Translations under genes and position numbers: made by a program | Origin: Tepidisphaera sp. | Lineage (GTDB): Bacteria > Planctomycetota > Phycisphaerae > Phycisphaerales > UBA1924 | DNA length: 64,000 nt | Direction of reading: 5' to 3' | NCBI GenBank assembly: GCA_016124375.1 | Contig: WGNV01000004.1 | Coordinates: 434,001 to 498,000 of the forward strand | The notes under the pieces: model-generated | Database searches by the model: none | The model's input: the letters and a program-made list of their open reading frames with translations, nothing else | Told to the model about the DNA's origin: nothing | Part shown: positions 23,982 to 32,296 of the stretch, one piece after another | Numbering within the stretch: position 1 is the first letter of the stretch | How the letters are laid out: each line of letters begins with the position of its first letter

Positions 23982-25856
23982 TTACGGACAGGGGCCGCCC
24001 GCCACCACGTCGATGGCCGAGTCGATATCGCCCTGATCGGCAACGCCGTCATGATTGAAGTCGGGGTCGGCCCCGGTGGGGTTTTCTCCCCCGGCCACGA
24101 CGTTGATGAGGTAGTCGATGTCGCCCTGATCGATGACGCCGTCCTGGTTGAAGTCGGGGTTGCAGCCTTCGGGGGTCACCACGTCCACAATCAGCGAGTC
24201 CTGACCCGTCAGGCCCTGCGCATCGGTGACGGTGAGCACGACGGTGTGCGTACCCACGGCGAAGAGCACATCGGCGATGGCGCTGCTGGCCAGGACGGTC
24301 GAGCCCTCGGTCCAGACGTAACTGACGATGCCCTGATCGTCGGTGCTGGCCGAGCCATCGAGGTGCGCGATTTCGTCCCCGCTGAAGTCGGTGTCGATGA
24401 GGGTGATGTCATCGCCCGCGTGGGCGACCGGGGGCTGGTTGGGGGCGGCGACGGTGCCGGTGAGGTTGATGACCAGCGCGGGCACGTCGGGGTCGTTGCT
24501 GTTGATGGTGACGGTGCCGGTGAAGGTGCCCGGGGTCGAGGTGTTCATGCTGACGACGTGGGTGTTGCCGTTGGCGCCGGGGGCGTCGATGAACGACCCA
24601 ATCGGCGCGGCAAAGCCGCTGCTGGCAACCAGGGAGTAGCTGAGGTTGGCGATGCCCGCGGCGGTCCAGAGGTTCACGTCGCCGGCATTGGAGACGACGA
24701 GGTTGCGAGTGGCGACGCTGCCCTGGGGCACGGTGCCAAAGTCGAGGGTGAGGCTCGAGGCGCCGACCTTGGGTGGCACGCGCAGGTCGAGGTAGACGGG
24801 CAGGTGGCCGCCGGCGGTGGAGGCGCAGTTCTTCAGAGCCTGGGCGATGGTGGGGCCGACCTGGGTGTTGCCGGTGGTGGTGAGGGAGGCGTTGAAGCTG
24901 CTGCCGTCGTTGCCCCAGCAGCGGTAGGAGTGGTTGGGGTCGTTCCAGGTGCTGGTGCTGAAGCGGAGGTTGGGGTTGCCGATGTAGTCCATGCCCTGGC
25001 CGTCGATGAGGCCGGAGGTGAGGAGGATCTGGTCGTGCCGGTCGTCCATGCCGCCGGGGCCGGTGGGGTCTTGCGTGTGGATGGTGATGTAGGCGCTGTT
25101 GTTGTTCCAACTGCCGTTGTCGCTGCTGGAGGTGCTGTTCTGGCCGCAGTGGATGGGGTCGAAGAAACGACCGACGTTGTTGCCCAGGCTGCCGACCAGT
25201 TCGACGTAGGCGCTCTGGCTGGCGCTCTGGGTGTTGGTGTCGCCCGCGAAGATGGCGTGGTAGCCGGCGGGCAGGGCGGTGCCGGGGCCGTTGGTGTTCA
25301 TGCCCATGGCGTTGTTGCGGATGTTGGTGGTTTCGACGAGGCGGCGCGAGATGTCGCTGCTGGTGGAGCCGCTCTTGAGGTGCACGCTGTAGAGCCCGAT
25401 GTGGTTGGCGGGGTTGGCGGCGCCGTAGCCGACGGGGCGGAAGTCGTAGCGGTAGGTGTTGCGGGGCTGGTCGGTGGTGGCGGAAGAGCCCAGCGCGATG
25501 GTGACGGCTCGCTCGAAGGCGACCTTGCTGGTGCGGTAGACGAAGACGCTCTGCGTGTCAGGACCCGTGATGAAGGGCGCGGCGGCCCAGTCGCCCGGGC
25601 TGCCCGGCGCGGTGTTGAGGGCCTGCACGAAGGTGCTGAGAGCCGCGGCCGAGCCGAACTCCTGCGCGCCGATGATGTCCGGGGACATGCTGCGGCCCTG
25701 GAAGACGCCGTAGACCGCGGTCTGGATGTCGGTAAACCGGTCGGTGCCGTCGTAGTTGGAGATGTTCCAGGTGGCGACGCGGAGCTGGGCGTGGGCAAAG
25801 GCGGACAGACCCGCGACGGCGACAAGGGCGGATGTGATGCGAGCGCGGCGATGCAT
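23982..25856 (-). CDS. secreted EEP-nuclease-like protein with PKD-like and dockerin-like domains
   Basis: 624 residues from the ATG at 25856 (AGAGAG upstream). Signal peptide MHRRARITSALVAVAGLSAFAHA. Residues ~20-310 have the endonuclease/exonuclease/phosphatase plan: LRVATWNISNYDG, DIIGAQEFGS, LYSVHLKSG, AIFAGDTNTQ, DDRHDQILLTS and AGGHLPVYLDL at the final His. Next comes an immunoglobulin-like region starting TLDFGTVPQGSVATRNLVVSN (DUF1573/choice-of-anchor type), a PKD-like domain (PPVAHAGDDITLIDTD...VLTVTDAQGLTGQDSL), and a C-terminal module CNPDFNQDGVIDQGDIDYL ... GGPCP with two calcium-loop-like repeats. Likely an extracellular nuclease or phosphoesterase held at the surface. Confidence 0.82.
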   Translation of the reverse strand: MHRRARITSALVAVAGLSAFAHAQLRVATWNISNYDGTDRFTDIQTAVYGVFQGRSMSPDIIGAQEFGSAAALSTFVQALNTAPGSPGDWAAAPFITGPDTQSVFVYRTSKVAFERAVTIALGSSATTDQPRNTYRYDFRPVGYGAANPANHIGLYSVHLKSGSTSSDISRRLVETTNIRNNAMGMNTNGPGTALPAGYHAIFAGDTNTQSASQSAYVELVGSLGNNVGRFFDPIHCGQNSTSSSDNGSWNNNSAYITIHTQDPTGPGGMDDRHDQILLTSGLIDGQGMDYIGNPNLRFSTSTWNDPNHSYRCWGNDGSSFNASLTTTGNTQVGPTIAQALKNCASTAGGHLPVYLDLRVPPKVGASSLTLDFGTVPQGSVATRNLVVSNAGDVNLWTAAGIANLSYSLVASSGFAAPIGSFIDAPGANGNTHVVSMNTSTPGTFTGTVTINSNDPDVPALVINLTGTVAAPNQPPVAHAGDDITLIDTDFSGDEIAHLDGSASTDDQGIVSYVWTEGSTVLASSAIADVLFAVGTHTVVLTVTDAQGLTGQDSLIVDVVTPEGCNPDFNQDGVIDQGDIDYLINVVAGGENPTGADPDFNHDGVADQGDIDSAIDVVAGGPCP

Positions 25857-26104
25857 GCGATGATCTCTCTTTCGAAGATGTGAGCGGGCGGCCGAAGCAC
25901 CGACAGCCCGGAACCGAGGGCCAACCTGACCCCCGTCCAAGCGCGGGCACTCCTCCTGCCCGCGAGGGAGCGATGATAGCCCCGTGGCTTTACAGAATCT
26001 TCTTCAAGTGCCTGTCAGGTGCAGGTTTGCGCGCGCGAGGAACGCCTGAAGCGTCCGAGAATCTGATGACCCTACCCCCCTTGGCACAGGTACAATGGCG
26101 ACGC

Positions 26105-26782
26105 ATGCCCCGATCGAAGGATGCCGACGAAAACGAACCGCGATCAATGGCGCCCCCCGGCACGAGTTCGGCGGGCGCGGCTTCGCGTGATGAAAACGAA
26201 GCCTTCCTGCTGGCGGGTCTGCGCCGGGGAGAGGCCGCCGCGTTTGAGCGACTGGTCCGCGACACGACCCCGCGGCTGCTCGCCATCGCGCGGCGAATGC
26301 TCCCCAACGAGGACGATGCGCTCGACGCGGTGCAGGAGGGGTACCTCGCGGCGTTCAAGGGGCTGCCCAGTTTCGACGGCAACTCGCGCCTGTCGACCTG
26401 GCTGCATCGGATCGTGGTGAACGCCTGCCTCATGAAGCTCCGATCGCGCCGGCGCCGGCCCGAGCGCTCCATCGAAGACATCTTGCCCAAGTTCAAGGAG
26501 GATGGGCACTCGTGGGAGCCGGGATCCGCCTGGCGGAATCCGTCGGAAAGTCTGGAGCAGGCGGAACTGTCGGCAAAGATACTGGAGGCGATCGACGAAC
26601 TTCCCGAAAACTACCGAATCGTGCTCGTGCTGCGCGACATCCAAGGGTTGGACACGGCCGAAACAGGTGTGATCGTCGGCCTGTCTGAAAATGCCGTCAA
26701 AACGAGACTTCACCGGGCCCGTCAGGCCCTGCGTGAACTCGTGGATGGACGAGCACTGGGCAAAGACGGAGGTAACGATTGA
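26105..26782 (+). CDS. ECF-type RNA polymerase sigma factor
   Basis: 225 residues from the ATG at 26105. Residues 1-35 are a charged linker. Region 2 spans FERLVRDTTPRLLAIARRML ... EDDALDAVQEGYLAAFKGL ... STWLHRIVVNACLMKLR; region 4 is DELPENYRIVLVLRDIQGLD followed by the helix-turn-helix SENAVKTRLHRARQALREL. The linker between them (RSIEDILPKFKEDGHSWEPG) is typical of RpoE-like ECF factors. The gene overlaps by four bases the next gene, a zinc-binding anti-sigma candidate, which is the classical arrangement. Confidence 0.92.
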   Translation: MPRSKDADENEPRSMAPPGTSSAGAASRDENEAFLLAGLRRGEAAAFERLVRDTTPRLLAIARRMLPNEDDALDAVQEGYLAAFKGLPSFDGNSRLSTWLHRIVVNACLMKLRSRRRRPERSIEDILPKFKEDGHSWEPGSAWRNPSESLEQAELSAKILEAIDELPENYRIVLVLRDIQGLDTAETGVIVGLSENAVKTRLHRARQALRELVDGRALGKDGGND

Positions 26783-27045
26783 ATCACACCTCGATGACGT
26801 GCAAGCAGGTGTATGACCTTGTGATGGCCTACCTGGACAACGAACTGTCTGCACAAGATCGGGCCGAATTCGAGAATCATTTGTACAAATGCTGCCCGTC
26901 ATGCGGGGCATATTTGGAGTCGTATAAGGAAACGGTGCGCCTGGCGCGTCAGGTTGGACGCTCGGTGTCTCAGGATGATGTGCCGCCCCGACTGATCGAG
27001 GCGATTCTCAAGCGCGTGCCTCAGGGCGATGACCTGGCTGATTGA
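26779..27045 (+). CDS. zinc-finger anti-sigma factor (ZAS-type), cytoplasmic
   Basis: 88 residues from a TTG at 26779; GGAGGT five bases upstream decides this unusual start, and TTGA overlaps the sigma-factor stop. The conserved H-x3-C-x2-C signature of zinc-binding anti-sigma domains is visible in NHLYKCCPSCGAYL, preceded by the usual MTCKQVYDLVMAYLDNELS. No membrane segment follows, so it would act as a soluble anti-sigma factor, probably redox- or metal-responsive, holding the adjacent ECF factor. The pairing is inferred from overlap and motif. Confidence 0.88.
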   Translation: MNHTSMTCKQVYDLVMAYLDNELSAQDRAEFENHLYKCCPSCGAYLESYKETVRLARQVGRSVSQDDVPPRLIEAILKRVPQGDDLAD

Positions 27046-27227
27046 CGACGCGGGCCGCCGACGGCGTGGCGCGACGTCCTGTGCATTACCGGGCCCGTAT
27101 GTTGGTCGCACGGCGAGTGATGCGGCGGGGCTTTGGGCCAACATCGTGCGAAAACGGTTGTCTGTGGTGCGTGTCTCGTGGTACGTTTGACGGCTTGAAG
27201 AAGTCGTGGCGGAACTGGGAGCAACAC

Positions 27228-28877
27228 ATGCACGCACGGGCAGCAGCGGCCGGCCTCATCATCGGTTCATCGGTTCTTTGTGCCGGCCTTCGGGCCCAGC
27301 CTTGCGAGCCCGCGAGCCAGACCAAGGCGAGCGACGCGCTCACGCGCACGCTGGCGACGCGGGGGGCATCCGTCCGCGCGTGGGTGATTTTTCAGGACAA
27401 GGGCCTGACGCCCGCGGACGAGGCCCTGGCCATCGCCGACCTTGAACACACGTACCCCGCGCGGGCGGTGGAGCGCCGGCGCCTGCGTCGGACCGACCCC
27501 GGGCTCTTCGACGCGCGCGACCTGCCGGTCAGTGCGAGGTATCAGGACCAGGTGCGGGGGCTGGGGCTGACGATCATCCAGGAGAGCCGCTGGGCCAACG
27601 CGGTGAGCGTGCAGGTGACCAGCGCGGACGTGCAGGCGCTGAGCGCGCTGCCGTGCGTGCGCGCGATCTCCCCGGTGCGGTTCGGCACGGGCGTGCCGCA
27701 GGTGGATGCGCACGACGCCGCGCCCGCCTACGGCGCCCGCGATTTCTACGGCCAATCCTCCAACCAGCTCACCCAGATCGACCTGCCCGCGCTGCACGCC
27801 CGGGGCTACACCGGTCAGGGCGTGATCATCGGCATTCTCGACACCGGCTTCCGGCGCGACCACGCCGCGTTCAACCAGGCCGGGCACGTCGTCAACGTGC
27901 TGGCCGAGTACGACTTCATCAATCACGACGGCAACGCGGGGATCGACCCCGGTGACCCGGCGGACCAGCACACGCACGGCACGCTCATCCTGGGCTGCAT
28001 CGGGGCGTACCTGCCCGGCACGCTGGTGGGCGGGGCGTACGACGCGTCGTTCGTCCTGTGCAAGACCGAGGACGTGACCAGCGAGATGCCCATCGAAGAG
28101 GACAACTACGTCGCCGGGCTCGAGTTCATCGAGATGCACGGGGGCGACATGACGACTTCGTCCTTGGGCTACAGCGACTGGTACACGCAGGCGGACTTCG
28201 ACGGCGTGACGGCGGTCACGACGATCGGCGTGAACACGGCGACGGCGAACGGGGTCTTTTGTTGCACCGCCGCGGGCAACGACGGACACGACAGCGACCC
28301 GGCCACCAGCCACCTCATCGCCCCGGCCGACGCCTTCAACGTCATCACCTGCGGGGCGGCCAACGGCTCGGGCAGCATCGCGGGATTCTCCTCCGACGGC
28401 CCCACCGCCGACGGACGCCTGAAGCCCGAGATCCTGGCCCGCGGCGTCAACACCTGGACGGTCTCGCCCAACGACGCGTCGAGCCTTTCGCAGGCCAGCG
28501 GCACGTCGCTGTCGACGCCCCTGGTAGCCGCGGCGGTGGCGTGCCTGGTGCAGGCCCACCCGAACTGGACGGTCGCGCAGATGCGCGAGGCGATCTTCCA
28601 CACCGCCAGCGACTTCATCGCCAACGGCCAGCCCGACCCGCTGTTCGTGCGGGGCTACGGCGTGCTCGACGCGAACGCCGCGGCCGGGCCGGCGTGCGAC
28701 CCGGATGTGAACCAGGACGGCGTGGCCGACCAGGGGGACGTGGACTACCTCATCAACGTCGTCGCGGGCGGGGGCAACCCGGCGGGGATTGATCCTGATT
28801 TCAACCACGACGGCGTCGCCGACCAGGGTGACGTCGACGCGCTGGTGAACGCGGTGGCGGGCGGCGGGTGTCCGTGA
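27228..28877 (+). CDS. secreted subtilisin-like serine protease with dockerin-like C-terminus
   Basis: 549 residues from the ATG at 27228, followed by a signal peptide (AAAAGLIIGSSVLCAGLRAQ). After a propeptide-like region (about 30-170) comes a peptidase S8 domain with the full triad: Asp205 in IIGILDTGF, His250 in HTHGT, Ser427 in SGTSLSTPL, plus the oxyanion region CTAAGNDGHDS. The C-terminus is the same cysteine-bracketed double loop as in the neighbouring exported proteins (CDPDVNQDGVADQGDVDYL ... GGGCP). Probably an extracellular, surface-attached protease. It is downstream of the sigma/anti-sigma pair and may be part of that regulon. Confidence 0.92.
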   Translation: MHARAAAAGLIIGSSVLCAGLRAQPCEPASQTKASDALTRTLATRGASVRAWVIFQDKGLTPADEALAIADLEHTYPARAVERRRLRRTDPGLFDARDLPVSARYQDQVRGLGLTIIQESRWANAVSVQVTSADVQALSALPCVRAISPVRFGTGVPQVDAHDAAPAYGARDFYGQSSNQLTQIDLPALHARGYTGQGVIIGILDTGFRRDHAAFNQAGHVVNVLAEYDFINHDGNAGIDPGDPADQHTHGTLILGCIGAYLPGTLVGGAYDASFVLCKTEDVTSEMPIEEDNYVAGLEFIEMHGGDMTTSSLGYSDWYTQADFDGVTAVTTIGVNTATANGVFCCTAAGNDGHDSDPATSHLIAPADAFNVITCGAANGSGSIAGFSSDGPTADGRLKPEILARGVNTWTVSPNDASSLSQASGTSLSTPLVAAAVACLVQAHPNWTVAQMREAIFHTASDFIANGQPDPLFVRGYGVLDANAAAGPACDPDVNQDGVADQGDVDYLINVVAGGGNPAGIDPDFNHDGVADQGDVDALVNAVAGGGCP

Positions 28878-29027
28878 GCGGACTGCGGCGGGAAAAGTGA
28901 ACAAACTCGTCCCGAATGACGCACCGAGCATTGCGTCTCGGCTGGGGACGATTTCTGCAAACTTAACTTTGCGGCCGCACCCCGACTTGATACACCATGG
29001 GTAACTTTCCCATAAGGAGCATTTCCC
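28878..29027 (+). promoter_or_regulatory. 150-bp spacer with the ribosome binding site of the next gene
   Basis: Contains AAGGAG nine bases before the ATG at 29028, within a short imperfect inverted repeat (CCATGGG near 28994 and TTTCCCATGG at the start codon) that could fold over the start. AT-richer sequence near 28955-28990 may hold the promoter, but no clear boxes are seen. Confidence 0.4.
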
Positions 29028-30377
29028 ATGGTGCGTGCGCTGTCCGTGCGTCGATGTGCCCGAGTGTTCGCCCTGCTGGCCGGTCTGGCGGCGGCGCCGG
29101 CCTTGCTGGCCCAGACCGGGTCGTTCATGACCATCCCGGCGGAGCAAGGCTTTGACTATGCCGTGGTGCAGGACATCAGCGCCGACGGGCAGTTCGCCCT
29201 CGTCTCGCTGCAGAACTCCACCCAGCGCCCGTTCCCGCTGATCTCGTACATCCTGAACCTGCAGACGGGCGGCAAGACCTACCTGAATGGCCCGAACGGC
29301 GAAGACCTGAACGCCCTGGCGATCAACTACAACGGCACCACGGTGGTGGGCACGCTGGGGGGCGGGCCGCTGCAGGGCAGCGCGGCGTTTGTGTGGCACA
29401 ACGGCGAGATCAACGTGATCGGGGGCCTGGGCACGGGCGAGATCAACTACGCCACGGGCGTGTCGGACACCGACCCGGCGGTCGTGGTGGGCGTGACGAC
29501 CACCGCCTTCGGCGACGGCTACAGCCAGGGGTGGAAGTGGACCGAGCCGGACGGGTTCACGGCGCTGGACGACATCGGCAACGACGTGCTGACCTTCTCC
29601 AGCGTGCAGGGCGTTTCGGCCAGCGGCACCGTGATCGTGGGCTCGGGCACGATCGGCGACTTTGACCCCGACACCGACGACTTCATGTACGGCGCGGTGT
29701 GGGACAACAGCATCGTGCCGACCAACATCGGCAACCTGCCGAACCCTTTCAACGTGGGCTCGGAAGGATGGGCGGCGAGCGCGAACGGCGATGCCGTCGT
29801 GGGCTTTGGCGGGGGAACGTCCAGCACCGGGGCGTACGCCAACCGGGCGTTCCGCTACATCCGCGGCGGAGGCATCGAAAACCTGGGTGAGTTGCCCGGG
29901 CACCCCGAGGCCTCGATCTACGCGCTCGACTGCGACACGGCCGCGTTCACGGTTGTGGGCTACAGCGTTTCGGGCGGGCCCAGCACGTGGAACGCGGTGA
30001 CATGGAACGAGATCGACGGCTGGCGCACCCTGCGGGATCAGCTGGCCGCGCGGGGTGTGACCTACCCCGCAGACCTGGCCCTGCGCGAGACCTTCTGCAG
30101 CGATGGCGGAGACGTGCTGGGCGGCTGGGCGTACAACACCACGACCCAGAAGTACGTGGGGTACGTCGCCACGCTGCCTTACATCCCCCCCTGCAGCGCG
30201 GACTTCAACCAGGACGGCGTCGCCGACCAGGGCGACCTGGACTACCTCATCGACATCATCGCCGGCGCCCCGAACATCCATGACGCCAACCCCGACTTCA
30301 ACCGCGACGGCGTGGCCGACCAGGGGGACGTCGACGCGGCGATCAACGTGGTGGCGGGCGGAGATTGCGTGTACTAA
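29028..30377 (+). CDS. secreted HAF-repeat-like protein with dockerin-like C-terminus
   Basis: 449 residues. Start ATG with AAGGAG; signal peptide with basic VRALSVRRCAR and hydrophobic VFALLAGLAAAPALLAQ. The body is built of repeats of the form GxxxAxGVSxDGxxVVGxxxxxxxxxAFxWxxxxGxxxLG (for example AFVWHNGEINVIGGLGTGE; KWTEPDGFTALDDIGNDV; AFRYIRGGGIENLGELPG), the HAF/DUF3466-type beta-propeller pattern. The C-terminus, CSADFNQDGVADQGDLDYL ... GGDCVY, repeats the double calcium-loop module of the neighbouring secreted proteins. No enzymatic residues are apparent; a structural or binding role outside the cell is inferred. Confidence 0.78.
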   Translation: MVRALSVRRCARVFALLAGLAAAPALLAQTGSFMTIPAEQGFDYAVVQDISADGQFALVSLQNSTQRPFPLISYILNLQTGGKTYLNGPNGEDLNALAINYNGTTVVGTLGGGPLQGSAAFVWHNGEINVIGGLGTGEINYATGVSDTDPAVVVGVTTTAFGDGYSQGWKWTEPDGFTALDDIGNDVLTFSSVQGVSASGTVIVGSGTIGDFDPDTDDFMYGAVWDNSIVPTNIGNLPNPFNVGSEGWAASANGDAVVGFGGGTSSTGAYANRAFRYIRGGGIENLGELPGHPEASIYALDCDTAAFTVVGYSVSGGPSTWNAVTWNEIDGWRTLRDQLAARGVTYPADLALRETFCSDGGDVLGGWAYNTTTQKYVGYVATLPYIPPCSADFNQDGVADQGDLDYLIDIIAGAPNIHDANPDFNRDGVADQGDVDAAINVVAGGDCVY

Positions 30378-30445
30378 GTCGGAGGTGACGGTGCCGGAGA
30401 ATGGGCGCCGAAGCCGCGACGAAAGAAAGGAACGGTACAGAGCAT

Positions 30446-30476
30446 CCCCCGGGGCGCACCCGGGGGTTTTCTGTTT
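30446..30476 (+). terminator. rho-independent terminator before nuoE
   Basis: CCCCCGGG pairs perfectly with CCCGGGGG around GCGCA, followed by TTTTCTGTTT. It closes the dockerin-gene transcript and isolates nuoE downstream. Confidence 0.88.
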
Positions 30477-30511
30477 GGCCGCCTCGAATGGCGCACGCCT
30501 ACCCTCGCCCC

Positions 30512-31057
30512 ATGGCCTGGATCACCAAGAACTCCGCGACGGCACGCATCGAGAAGCGCGATCAGCCCTACCTCACGGGGGAGATGAAGCAGCATCTCAC
30601 CTCGACGGTGCTGCCCCGCTACGAGCGCAAGGCCGGGGCGCTCTTGCCCTGCCTGCACGCGGTGCAGCACGAGTATGGCTGGGTGCCCCACCAGGCGATG
30701 ATGGAGATCGCGGCGTTCCTCTCGTTGCCCCCCGCCGAGGTCATCGACACGGCGAGTTTTTATGAGGAATACTGGCTGAAGCCCAAGGGCCAGCACCTGA
30801 TCCAGGTCTGCCGCTCGATCGCGTGCGAGGTGTGCGGGCACGAGAAGATCACCCAAGCGATCAAGGACAAACTGGGCATCGACGTCGGCGAGACGACCGA
30901 CGACGGGATGTTTACGCTGATCGAACTGGAATGCCTGGGCAGTTGCGGCACCGCCCCGGCGGCGCTCATCGACGAGACCCTGCACGAGAACCTGACGACC
31001 GAGGCGATCCTCAAGGCGATCGACCAGGTGAAGGCCGGGGGCGGGAAGCACCACTAA
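30512..31057 (+). CDS. nuoE: NuoE, NADH dehydrogenase I 24-kDa [2Fe-2S] subunit (orphan)
   Basis: 181 residues from the ATG at 30512 (an in-frame ATG at 30488 is the alternative; neither has a clear ribosome binding site). Thioredoxin-like [2Fe-2S] subunit that passes electrons near the NADH/FMN site of complex I. The four cluster ligands are visible as CRSIAC and CLGSCG, with GALLPCLHAVQHEYGWVP and ASFYEEY also typical. Unusually, no nuoF or other nuo gene lies next to it; a terminator precedes it and a palindromic repeat follows. It may serve complex I encoded elsewhere, or an NAD-linked hydrogenase or formate dehydrogenase. Confidence 0.9.
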   Translation: MAWITKNSATARIEKRDQPYLTGEMKQHLTSTVLPRYERKAGALLPCLHAVQHEYGWVPHQAMMEIAAFLSLPPAEVIDTASFYEEYWLKPKGQHLIQVCRSIACEVCGHEKITQAIKDKLGIDVGETTDDGMFTLIELECLGSCGTAPAALIDETLHENLTTEAILKAIDQVKAGGGKHH

Positions 31058-31080
31058 GAGACGCGGGATCTGCTGCTCCA

Positions 31081-31172
31081 GACGCCGGACCTGCGCGACG
31101 CGAAGGTCCGGGTGATTCCGGGGCGCGTCCACGCACGGACCCGGAGGTTCGCTCCGCTCACCTCCGGCGTCA
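31081..31172. repeat. composite double-hairpin repeat (CCGGACCT and CCGGAGGT arms)
   Basis: Begins GACGCCGGACC and ends ACCTCCGGCGTC. Contains two hairpins in tandem: CCGGACCT/AGGTCCGG (31085-31111) and CCGGAGGT/ACCTCCGG (31141-31167). The same composite occurs at 50230-50316; single hairpins occur at 16971 and 22826. Confidence 0.8.
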
Positions 31173-31268
31173 GGCCTCACCCCCCCACCTCTCAGCCTCT
31201 TTGTCGGGGGCTGTCCGTTGAGCAAAGAGCGAAACGAACCGATACAGTCGGCGGCGGTTTTCTCTCGC

Positions 31269-32249
31269 ATGGCCGACTCGCAGCCCAACAACCCCGACCT
31301 TTCCGGCGATCCGCCCCGGCGGGGCCTGGCGGCCGCGCTGGTCAAACTCGCCCGCCCCCAGCAGTGGGCCAAGTCGGCCTTTGTGCTGGTGGGGCCGGTG
31401 TACGGCTTTCACGACGCCCACCTGAGCCCCGGCGAGGCGGCGTGGAAGGGCCTGCTGGCGGCGGCGGCCTTTGCGCTCGCCAGCAGCGCCAGCTACATCG
31501 TCAATGACGTCGCCGACGCCGATGTGGACCGCAAGCACCCGCGCAAGCGGCTGCGGCCGATCGCGCGGGGCGAGGTGAGCACGCGGGCCGCGATGGGGTT
31601 CGCCGCGGCGCTGCTGGTGGGTGTGGCGGTGCTGCTGCTGATGGTCAAGTCCATCGGCCTGGCGGGGCTGGTGGTGATGTATGTCTTGAACGTGTGGCTG
31701 TACAGCATGCGGCTGAAGCACATCGTGGTGGCGGATGTGATTTCGCTGTCGCTGGGGTTTGTGCTGCGGGTGCTGGGCGGGTGCGCGGCTCTGGAGATCA
31801 CCCCCAGCACCTGGCTCTTGAATGTGACGCTGTTTCTGGCGATGTTCCTGGCCTTCGGCAAGCGTCTGGGCGAGCGGCGGACGCTGGGGGCGGGCGGGGC
31901 GGCGGCAGCCCGGGGCGTGCAGGCGGCCTATTCCGACGCGCTCTTACGGATGTTCGTGATCGCCACGGCGGTGGCGACGTTGATTACGTATGCGGGGTAC
32001 GTGCAGGCCCGCGAGCCGGTGGCGTCGCACGTCTTCTGGGGCGTGCGGGGAGCGTTCAACGTGCTGTGGTTCACGCTGCTGCCCGCGACCTACGCCATGC
32101 TGCGGTCGATCGTGCTGGTGGAGCATGGGCGCTACGACGACCCGACCGAACTGGCGATGAAAGACTGGCCGACGCAGTTAGCCGCGCTGGCGTTCGTGGG
32201 GCTCACGGGTGTGTCGCTGGCGTGGCGGTTCCTGTTCGGCACGCCCTAG
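31269..32249 (+). CDS. UbiA-family prenyltransferase (decaprenyl-phosphate phosphoribosyltransferase-like)
   Basis: 326 residues from the ATG at 31269 (a TTG at 31218 would add 17). An integral membrane protein with about eight hydrophobic segments. The first Asp-rich motif, YIVNDVADADVDRKHPRK, followed by RLRPIARGEVS, and the second region YSMRLKHIVVADVISLSLGF are those of the UbiA subgroup that includes decaprenyl-phosphate phosphoribosyltransferases and related polyprenyl transferases, rather than quinone prenyltransferases. The acceptor and donor cannot be fixed from sequence; envelope polysaccharide precursor synthesis is plausible. Confidence 0.85.
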   Translation: MADSQPNNPDLSGDPPRRGLAAALVKLARPQQWAKSAFVLVGPVYGFHDAHLSPGEAAWKGLLAAAAFALASSASYIVNDVADADVDRKHPRKRLRPIARGEVSTRAAMGFAAALLVGVAVLLLMVKSIGLAGLVVMYVLNVWLYSMRLKHIVVADVISLSLGFVLRVLGGCAALEITPSTWLLNVTLFLAMFLAFGKRLGERRTLGAGGAAAARGVQAAYSDALLRMFVIATAVATLITYAGYVQAREPVASHVFWGVRGAFNVLWFTLLPATYAMLRSIVLVEHGRYDDPTELAMKDWPTQLAALAFVGLTGVSLAWRFLFGTP

Positions 32250-32296
32250 GGGCTTTTGGGCACGCCCCAGGGGCTTGTGGCGGGCGGGGCGACGCG

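Noticed and set aside
27267-30281. A 1004-codon minus-strand frame opposite the subtilase and HAF genes
   Set aside because: It is the antisense shadow of high-GC coding sequence; the plus-strand frames have signal peptides, catalytic triad and matching C-terminal modules.
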